A DNA stretch of 7,049 nucleotides from positions 1-7,049 of the forward strand of contig CACZPX010000109.1 in assembly GCA_902783095.1 (NCBI GenBank). The letters are read 5' to 3'. The notes under the pieces were generated by a model. It was not told where the DNA came from, searched no databases, and worked only from the letters and a program-made list of their open reading frames with translations. Positions 1-5,585 of this stretch are shown here, one piece after another; the first letter of the stretch is position 1; every line of letters begins with the position of its first letter. Source of the stretch: an uncultured Lachnospiraceae bacterium. Lineage in GTDB: Bacteria; Bacillota; Clostridia; Lachnospirales; Lachnospiraceae. The translations under genes and the position numbers were made by a program.

Positions 1-954
1 ATCGATCGCCTCGCCGAACAGCGGCGTATAGTCGATCTTAAAGTCGCCGGTGTGGAAGATCACGCCGGCGGGCGTGGTGATCGCGAGCGAAGCCGCGCCT
101 GCGATGCTGTGGTTGGTGCGGATGAATTCCACCGTGACGTCGCCGAGCGTCACCGAAGAGCCCCGGTGCACCACGACGCGCTGCGTGGTCTCCAGAAGGC
201 CGGCCTCCTCCAGCTTGTGCTCGATCAGGCCGATGGTCAGTTTGGTGCCGTAGATGGGCACGTTCACCTGGCCGATCACATAGGGGATGGCGCCGATGTG
301 GTCCTCGTGCCCGTGCGTGATCACAAAGCCCTTCAGCTTGTCCCTGTGCTCCGCCAGCCAGGTCACGTCCGGAATGATCTTGCCGATGCCGAGCATCGTC
401 TCGTCCGGGAAGGAGATGCCGCAGTCCACCACCACGATGCTCTCCTCCGTCTCGATCGCGGTGATGTTCATGCCGATGCGGTCCAGCCCGCCCAGCGGGA
501 TGATGCGCACCTTCGGCGTTTTATTCAAAGATGTGTCTGCCTTTTTTCTGCGGCCCCTCGCCGCGGTCTTCTTTTCAGGTGCGGCTTCCTGCGTCTTTTT
601 CGCCGCCGTTTCGTTCTTTTTGGCGGTCTTCTGCGTCGTCTTTGCCGCCTTCTTTGCCGTCTTTTCCGTATCGTTTCCGGCTGAGACCGCCGCCTTGCTC
701 CGGCTCTCTTTTACGGTTTCCGGCTGCCTGGCGGCCTCGGCATCTTTCTTTCCGGCCGCCCTGGGCTCCGTCTTTTTGGGCGTCTTTGCCGCGGCCGCCT
801 TCTTGGGCTCCGCGTCCGCCTTCTTAGGCGCCGCCTGCTTTTTCGGCTTCTCCGCCGTCTTTTTGGTTTTCGTCTTTTCCGCCGCCTTCGCGGCCTTATT
901 CTTTTCTGCGGTCCCGGTCTTGCCGGCCGCCTGTTCTTTTTCTTTCTTTGCCAT
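1..954 (-). CDS. rnj: Ribonuclease J, N-terminal part with Lys/Ala-rich extension (runs off left edge)
   Basis: This is a metallo-beta-lactamase/beta-CASP ribonuclease, a cytoplasmic enzyme of mRNA decay and rRNA maturation with 5'-3' exonuclease and endonuclease activity in this family. The 318 visible codons stay open to the left edge. The catalytic domain begins near residue 149 (VRIIPLGGLDRIGMN). The metal-binding motif HGHEDHIG has H214, H216, D218 and H219. H282 (TNHSIAG) and D304 (HTGDF) follow as expected. The rest of the metallo-beta-lactamase domain, the beta-CASP domain and the C-terminal domain are outside the window. Residues 1-148 are unusual: about 40 Lys and 35 Ala with Thr and Glu, no membrane segment and no known domain. 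The ATG at 954 is chosen because the extension is continuously open and strongly biased in composition. The ribosome binding site is poor (GAAGACGA just upstream). A TTG at residue 143 is a weaker alternative start. The gene begins 50 bases after the preceding membrane protein gene and may be cotranscribed with it. Confidence 0.95.
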   Translation of the reverse strand, partial: MAKKEKEQAAGKTGTAEKNKAAKAAEKTKTKKTAEKPKKQAAPKKADAEPKKAAAAKTPKKTEPRAAGKKDAEAARQPETVKESRSKAAVSAGNDTEKTAKKAAKTTQKTAKKNETAAKKTQEAAPEKKTAARGRRKKADTSLNKTPKVRIIPLGGLDRIGMNITAIETEESIVVVDCGISFPDETMLGIGKIIPDVTWLAEHRDKLKGFVITHGHEDHIGAIPYVIGQVNVPIYGTKLTIGLIEHKLEEAGLLETTQRVVVHRGSSVTLGDVTVEFIRTNHSIAGAASLAITTPAGVIFHTGDFKIDYTPLFGEAID

Positions 955-1004
955 TCGTCTTCGGTTCTCAGTCAATTCTTTCTATATATTTAACGTCAGT
1001 ATTT

Positions 1005-2399
1005 TTATGCCGCTTTTTTCCTGCGCGGCAGCTTTTTGCAGGCCAGGCTGATATACTGGCCCAGCATGTACCAGAACACGACCGTCGTCGGCGTGTTCAG
1101 GTAAAAGATATCGGACAGGGTCAGCGCCCCGCCCAGCACCGTCATCACCGGGAGCAGAAACAGCATGGCCTCGCTGCGCTCCGCGCGGTCAAAGGCAAGC
1201 CACCCCCGCAGCATCTTCACTACGAGCATGACCGCCGTCACGACCAGCAGCACCAGGCCCAAGATGCCCTGGCTTACGGCTACGTCCACCACCATGTTGT
1301 GCATGGTGTTGATGGCGCGCTTTACGTACCGGCCGATCCCGTTGGCCGTTGCAAACGACTGGATATTGCGGTAGGACACCCCAAACAGCGGCGACTGCTT
1401 CCAGAGCGCCAGGCCGTCCTGCCAGATGCCGAAGCGGATGGAAAAGCTGCTGCGTTCAAACACGCTGCCGCGCTCCATCTCCTCCAGCGGATCGTCGATA
1501 TCCAGCTCCGAGATGTCCAGGCCGGCCTCCATGGCCTCCTGGATCTGCGCCTCCACCTCCGCGTTGTGCTGCTCCACGTACCAGTTGTAACCGGCGCGGA
1601 CCACCCACGGCATGGCCATGAGCAGCGCCAGCAGCAGGCCGGTGACCAGCTTCTGCCGGACGCTCTTTCCGGTGCAGAGCAGGTAGTATAGGTAGAACAC
1701 GGCCGTCGTGACCATCATCACCACCTGCGTCCCTCGGGAATATGCCCCTACGATATAGAGTTCCAGCAGAACGATGTGCGCGATCAGCAGCACGCGGTGC
1801 GGATGCCGCTCCTTCCCCTGCGACAGGAAGACCAGCGCGCAGGAGATGGACGCCGCGGAGAGCACCGACCCGTAGTTGGGATCGTTGTAGGCGCCCCACA
1901 GTCTGCCCCACATAAAACCGTGGATCGTATCCTTGTCCATGTAGGCGCTGTAACCCGCGCCCCACATCACCAGGCCCACCAGCGCCATGACGCTGGTAAA
2001 GACCATGACCACGATGATGAACCACTCGTACAGCGGCCGACCCTTCAGGCGCTGACCCCGTCTGCGTTCCGACAGGCCCGCCGGAAAGAGCGCGAACAGG
2101 CACAGGCCCAGCCAGGCCATGGCCTTCAGGTTCCCGCTCACGCCGTATTTTGCGTTGACCGCCGCGCTGATCACGTAGCTTGCAAAAAAGGCTGCGAACA
2201 GGATCAGCTCCGTCTTCTCGCCGTTTTTCCAGGCCTCCCACAGAGCGCGGATCGCAAAGAACGCGCCCCACAGGATCAGGCCGGCAGCCAGGATCTTCAG
2301 CACGGTGAATCTGGTAAAATAGCCCACGCAGGCCAGGCAGGCCCAGGCAAGATAGGCCGCGGGGAACCCGCTGCCGCCCCAGGCCCAGATCTTTTTCAA
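1005..2399 (-). CDS. Wzy/WaaL (O-antigen ligase)-like membrane protein, third of three
   Basis: This is a predicted polytopic membrane protein of the O-antigen ligase/polymerase superfamily, which polymerises lipid-linked glycans or transfers them to an acceptor outside the cytoplasm. About 12 hydrophobic segments are visible, with one large hydrophilic loop at about residues 268-368. Family-type motifs are YNDPNYGS (171-178), AYSRGTQ (219-225), then in the loop RFGIWQDGLALWKQSPLFG (322-340) and NTMHNMVVDVAVSQGILG (364-381), with H367 in the position usual for the family's loop histidine. Residues 276-309 carry 13 Asp/Glu and no Lys/Arg. The C-terminus is basic (KKLPRRKKAA). The TTG at 2399 is preferred because a consensus AAGGAG (2414-2409) lies 9 bases upstream. 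A TTG at 2420, with AGGGGG 11 bases upstream, would add seven residues. No ATG is suitable. It follows the upstream paralogue by 46 bases and is probably in the same operon. Polymerase and ligase cannot be told apart from sequence alone. Confidence 0.85.
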   Translation of the reverse strand: MKKIWAWGGSGFPAAYLAWACLACVGYFTRFTVLKILAAGLILWGAFFAIRALWEAWKNGEKTELILFAAFFASYVISAAVNAKYGVSGNLKAMAWLGLCLFALFPAGLSERRRGQRLKGRPLYEWFIIVVMVFTSVMALVGLVMWGAGYSAYMDKDTIHGFMWGRLWGAYNDPNYGSVLSAASISCALVFLSQGKERHPHRVLLIAHIVLLELYIVGAYSRGTQVVMMVTTAVFYLYYLLCTGKSVRQKLVTGLLLALLMAMPWVVRAGYNWYVEQHNAEVEAQIQEAMEAGLDISELDIDDPLEEMERGSVFERSSFSIRFGIWQDGLALWKQSPLFGVSYRNIQSFATANGIGRYVKRAINTMHNMVVDVAVSQGILGLVLLVVTAVMLVVKMLRGWLAFDRAERSEAMLFLLPVMTVLGGALTLSDIFYLNTPTTVVFWYMLGQYISLACKKLPRRKKAA

Positions 2400-2445
2400 A
2401 GCGGTACGCTCCTTATTCAATGGTCCGTTTACCCCCTGTCGATCG

Positions 2446-3897
2446 TTAATCCGCGGCAGTGCCGCCGCCCGGCTCCTGCCCCGGCGCCGCCTCCACAGCC
2501 TGCCGCAGCGTGCCCAGCAGCTGCCACATAAAGCAGGAAAAGAAGGAGAAGCGGAACAGAAGCGTCGCCTCCGTCAGTTCCCGGATCAGGAAGAACGCCG
2601 TCAGCACCACGGTCCCTGCAATGACCGTGTCCTGCGTCTTCCACAAAAACATCCGTTTTTTCCAGCAGTTTCGCAGCCCGTCCCACGTAAAGAGCGTCAA
2701 AAGCACCGCGCCCGCCGCGCCGGAAGCCAACAGGACCGTCACGTAGATGCTGTGCGCGTGCCAGATGTGAAAATCGGACTTTTCGCTGAGCGTATCTTCC
2801 ACCGCCTCGTTGGAGATCCCCAGCAACGGGTGCTCCAGAAACGTCTCGCCGGCGCGTTTCCATATGGTAAGGCGGCTGGAGAGCGCGTCGTCCAGCACTT
2901 CTTCCAGATCTTCCTCCGCCGTCTCTGCTGTCTCGGCCGTCTCGGTCTCTGCGGTATTTTTTGCCGCCAGGCGCAGTCCCGCGTCATCCAGAGATGCCGT
3001 CTGTACCACGGACAGGCTCTTATACCATTTGCGCATGGCGCGGATCTCTTCGTAGAGCAGCGTGCGTACGGGATTGACCAGCATCAGCAGGCCGCCTGCC
3101 ACACAGACCGCCGCGAGGATCCGCACCACGGTCTTAATCGCCGTTTTGCTGCTTTTTAACCGCGCGATCCTGTTGGGCAGCTGCCAGAAGATCCCAAACG
3201 CCGTTACGGCGAGCAGGGCGTATATGGCCGTGCGGGAATACGACAGGATCAGCGCGACCGTTTCGATAAGGATCACGGGGACGTACAGGGTGATCCGCAG
3301 CGGCCGGAAGCGGCCCGCACGGATCATCTGATAGAAGGCCAGCAGGATGCACACCGCGTAGAGCGCGCCGCCGATATTCGCATTCACCACGCCGGTGAAA
3401 CGTTTCCCTCGGAATCCAAGCAGCCCGATCTCCCCGTCACCGATCTTATAGCGGGTCCATTTCTTGATGACCACCGCGATCACCAGGCCGGTGACCGTCA
3501 GCGCAAACACCGCAAGGATCACGGTATTGGCCAGCACCGCGTTCTCCCGCGCCCGCCGGACCGGGTCTCCGGCGTCTATCGCGTAGAAGACCAGGAACAT
3601 CATGATCATGTAGGCGAATGAGTGAAGGTTTGCGGTCAGATAGCCCTTGCCGGCAAACAGGACGGTGCACAGATAGGCGAGCAGAAATGCACAGAACAGC
3701 AGCGTCCTGCGCTGCTTCCAGGGCTTGAACCCGCGAAACAGTTCCAGGACGGCCAGCAGCAGGCCCCAGGCCAAAAAGATCTTCTGATAAGGCGCGAGCA
3801 TCACGCGGACGTAGGTCGCACAGCACGCGATCTGCGTGAACAGAACGACCGCCTTAAAGATCAGTCTGTGATAGAATCCGCTTTTTTGACTTAACAT
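2446..3897 (-). CDS. Wzy/WaaL (O-antigen ligase)-like membrane protein, second of three
   Basis: This 483-residue polytopic membrane protein is a clear paralogue of the gene just upstream. Shared features in the same order are an N-terminal G7-F8, FKAVVLF (14-20), a central GLLGF then VNANIGGALY (171-180), LILSYSRTAIYALL (216-229) followed by FWQLPNRI, then SRLTIWKRAGETFLEHPLLGIS (341-362) and HAHSIYVTVLLASGAAG (380-396). The SxSR-type and late His motifs are typical of the O-antigen ligase/Wzy superfamily; the expected role is glycan polymerisation or transfer on the outer face of the membrane. The loop insert at 315-337 is acidic (11 Asp/Glu, no Lys/Arg) and built from TAE-type repeats. The C-terminus is Gly/Pro/Ala-rich. 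The ATG at 3897 is chosen because it aligns the N-terminus with the paralogue; a TTG at 3906 would add three residues. The start lies inside the upstream gene (44-base overlap), which suggests translational coupling. No strong ribosome binding site is visible. Confidence 0.86.
   Translation of the reverse strand: MLSQKSGFYHRLIFKAVVLFTQIACCATYVRVMLAPYQKIFLAWGLLLAVLELFRGFKPWKQRRTLLFCAFLLAYLCTVLFAGKGYLTANLHSFAYMIMMFLVFYAIDAGDPVRRARENAVLANTVILAVFALTVTGLVIAVVIKKWTRYKIGDGEIGLLGFRGKRFTGVVNANIGGALYAVCILLAFYQMIRAGRFRPLRITLYVPVILIETVALILSYSRTAIYALLAVTAFGIFWQLPNRIARLKSSKTAIKTVVRILAAVCVAGGLLMLVNPVRTLLYEEIRAMRKWYKSLSVVQTASLDDAGLRLAAKNTAETETAETAETAEEDLEEVLDDALSSRLTIWKRAGETFLEHPLLGISNEAVEDTLSEKSDFHIWHAHSIYVTVLLASGAAGAVLLTLFTWDGLRNCWKKRMFLWKTQDTVIAGTVVLTAFFLIRELTEATLLFRFSFFSCFMWQLLGTLRQAVEAAPGQEPGGGTAAD
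2918..2955. repeat. Short 9-base in-frame repeat coding for Thr-Ala-Glu
   Basis: Degenerate 9-base units (such as gccgtctcg) lie inside the second Wzy/WaaL-like gene and encode the TAE-type acidic repeats in its outer loop. The repeat sits at the position equivalent to the Lys/Thr repeats of the upstream paralogue. It is short and imperfect. Confidence 0.55.
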
Positions 3898-5497
3898 CCC
3901 TGACAATCTCTATTCCCATCACGTCTTCTTTGAGCATGCCCGCCGCCGTCCAGAAGAACACCATAAAGAAGCCCATCCGGTACAGGATCCGCGTCTCCAT
4001 GAATTCCGCGATCAGGAAGAAGGCGATCAGCAGCAGGAGCACGATAAACTGCGGCGATCCGGTGCCGATCCAGGTCTTTCTGCGCACGGCCATCATCACG
4101 ACCGCCGTAAGCGCAAAGACCGCCATGCACAGCGCGCCGACCGTTCCGGAGGCGACCAGCGTCTCCAGATAGACGTTGTGGGCGCCGCCGCCCTGCAGAT
4201 GCACGCCCCAGCCGGTGCCGTCCAGGATCTCTCCCACCCGGATGGTGATCCCCTCGTCCGTGATGCCGAAGAGCGCGTGCTCCCGGTAGGCCTGCAGCGC
4301 GGCCTTCCAGATGGACAGACGGCCGGTGAGGGTCGAATCCAGCGTCTTCTCGGCGGATTCCGTCTCCGCGGCCGTGGTCTTATCCGCCGCCGTGGTCTTC
4401 TTGGCCGCCGTGGTCTTATCCGCTGCCGTGGTCTTATCCGCTGCTGACGTCTTCTTATCCGCCGCGGTCTTCCCGGCGGTATCTTTTCCGGCCGCTTCCG
4501 TCTCGGAGGCTACGGAGGACTCTCCGGACGCCTCCGTGGTCTCGGCCGTGGTCGTCTTCTTTGTCGTCTTCTTCTTGGTCGTCTTCTTCTTGGTCTTTTT
4601 CTTGGTCGTCTTCTTTTCCGCAAAGACGCCTTCCAGGTTGGTGAGCGCGGCATGCATCGGCGCCGCCGCCTCGGTCATCACCAGCAGCAGGCAGAGCGCG
4701 GCCGTCACCCTTGCCGTCATCACCGTTTTAAAGCTGGCCGTCTCCAGCGACTTGATCCGGCGGGGAAGCAGCCAGAACACGGCGATCGCAAGCACCGCCG
4801 CCAGCGCATAGATGGACGTGCGCGAGTAGGACAGCACCAGGCACAGGACCGACAGCACCAGACTGATCCAGTACAGGATCTTTCTCCAGAGCCTGGCCCC
4901 CCTGTGGCCGAACAGCAGGCCCAGGTCGATCAGCACGGAGATGGAAAACAGCGCGCCGCAGGTGTTGCTGTTGAACAGGCCCGCCATCCTCCCGTTGAAA
5001 CTGCCCAGATAGCCCATCACGCCGTCCGCCGTGGTATAGGTCTTTTTGATCCCCAGCAAAAACAGCACCAGACAGGCGACTGCAAGCAGCAGAAAGATGA
5101 CGAACAGCTCGCCGATCAGGATCTTCCGCTCTCTTTTCGTCTTCTCCGGCTCCGCCTTGCCGCCGCCGTACAGGGTGATGAACAGGACCGCCATGTAGGC
5201 CAGCGATTTCAGGTTCCGCACCGGCTCCACGTCCCGGTTGAGGAAGATCGTGACCGCGTAGAACATGCAGAAGGCCATCAGCAGGTTCAGCGTCTTGCCC
5301 TCCCACAGCTTTTTGCCGTGGAAAAGGTCCCAGGCGACGATCAGCACCCCCCACACCAGAAAACCGCGGTAGACAAAGGAGAAGGTATAGTGTACCCACT
5401 GGATGGTGGAAAAAATCATGACAAAGAGCAGCACCGCCTTAAAAGCCGTGCGTTCGCCGAACAGCGTATGCAAAAACCCGTTGACCTTTTCTTTCAT
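3854..5497 (-). CDS. Wzy/WaaL (O-antigen ligase)-like membrane protein with Lys/Thr-rich repeat loop, first of three
   Basis: This 547-residue polytopic membrane protein belongs to the O-antigen ligase/Wzy polymerase superfamily and is expected to act on lipid-linked glycans outside the membrane. Motifs in order: FKAVLLF (19-25), GLFNSNTCGALFS (173-185), LVLSYSRTSIYAL (220-232), FWLLPRRI (241-248), GRLSIWKAALQAYREHALFG (392-411) and AHNVYLETLVASGTVG (439-454) with H440. About 11-12 hydrophobic segments surround a large loop at about 275-440. Residues 293-384 are low complexity: 295-314 are only Lys (13) and Thr (7), then a Ser/Glu-rich stretch, then repeats of AADKTT at about 346-376. Both repeat blocks are visible as DNA repeats. 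It is the first gene after the promoter at 5506-5534. The ATG at 5497 has no ribosome binding site. A TTG at 5473 with AAAAGG 11 bases upstream would shorten the protein by eight residues. The paralogue's N-terminus aligns with the ATG form. The last 44 bases overlap the next gene. Confidence 0.87.
   Translation of the reverse strand: MKEKVNGFLHTLFGERTAFKAVLLFVMIFSTIQWVHYTFSFVYRGFLVWGVLIVAWDLFHGKKLWEGKTLNLLMAFCMFYAVTIFLNRDVEPVRNLKSLAYMAVLFITLYGGGKAEPEKTKRERKILIGELFVIFLLLAVACLVLFLLGIKKTYTTADGVMGYLGSFNGRMAGLFNSNTCGALFSISVLIDLGLLFGHRGARLWRKILYWISLVLSVLCLVLSYSRTSIYALAAVLAIAVFWLLPRRIKSLETASFKTVMTARVTAALCLLLVMTEAAAPMHAALTNLEGVFAEKKTTKKKTKKKTTKKKTTKKTTTAETTEASGESSVASETEAAGKDTAGKTAADKKTSAADKTTAADKTTAAKKTTAADKTTAAETESAEKTLDSTLTGRLSIWKAALQAYREHALFGITDEGITIRVGEILDGTGWGVHLQGGGAHNVYLETLVASGTVGALCMAVFALTAVVMMAVRRKTWIGTGSPQFIVLLLLIAFFLIAEFMETRILYRMGFFMVFFWTAAGMLKEDVMGIEIVRDVKSKKRILSQTDL
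4371..4460. repeat. 18-base in-frame tandem repeat, about five copies
   Basis: The unit on the plus strand is gccgtggtcttatccgcc. Copies at 4371, 4389, 4407 and 4425 are nearly identical, and a degenerate fifth begins at 4443. It lies inside the first Wzy/WaaL-like gene and encodes repeats of AADKTT in the outer loop. A unit length divisible by three means copy-number change would alter loop length without breaking the frame. Near-identity at the DNA level, including third positions, points to recent duplication or slippage. Confidence 0.85.
4551..4618. repeat. 12-15-base in-frame tandem repeat coding for Lys/Thr
   Basis: The plus strand shows repeats built on gtcgtcttcttcttg. Two exact 15-base copies occupy 4563-4577 and 4578-4592, flanked by 12-15-base variants. 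The minus strand reads as a purine-rich AAG/ACG/ACC tract encoding only Lys and Thr in the loop of the first Wzy/WaaL-like protein (residues 295-314). All length differences seen are multiples of three. Confidence 0.8.
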
Positions 5498-5505
5498 ATT
5501 TGTTT

Positions 5506-5534
5506 ATTGTATCAGATTTGCCGCGCGATGGCAA
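5506..5534 (-). promoter_or_regulatory. Sigma-A/sigma-70 type promoter with extended -10
   Basis: On the minus strand, TTGCCA (5534-5529) and TACAAT (5511-5506) are separated by exactly 17 bases, and TG sits one base upstream of the -10 box (TGATACAAT). Each hexamer differs from consensus by one base. It points at the first Wzy/WaaL-like gene and would start transcription near 5499, only about two bases before the ATG at 5497. It lies in the only sizeable gap of the cluster, so the three Wzy/WaaL-like genes can probably be transcribed independently of the flippase gene. Function is inferred, not shown. Confidence 0.7.
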
Positions 5535-5585
5535 GGAAGGGGCAAAAGCGCCCGCGCTCCCGCGCTGTGCGGCCGTTCCTCCGTA

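Noticed and set aside
52..684. Long plus-strand open frame opposite RNase J
   Set aside because: It is a shadow of the minus-strand gene: His/Arg/Asp-rich composition without domain sense, while the minus strand carries recognisable RNase J motifs.
955..1004. AT-rich gap before RNase J as a promoter (TATATA at 988-983)
   Set aside because: The -10-like box has only four matches and no -35-like hexamer at a 17-base spacing (GGCATA there), so a promoter is not supported.
948..2531. Plus-strand open frames opposite the third Wzy/WaaL-like gene
   Set aside because: Gln/His/Arg-rich shadow translations produced by high GC; the minus strand encodes a coherent membrane protein.
4371..4460. CRISPR-like direct repeats
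   Set aside because: Units are 18 bases and contiguous without spacers, and they are in frame within a coding sequence.
5544..5566. Possible rho-independent terminator after the flippase gene
   Set aside because: AGCGC/GCGCT forms only a 5-base stem with a 10-base loop followed by four Ts; too weak to call.
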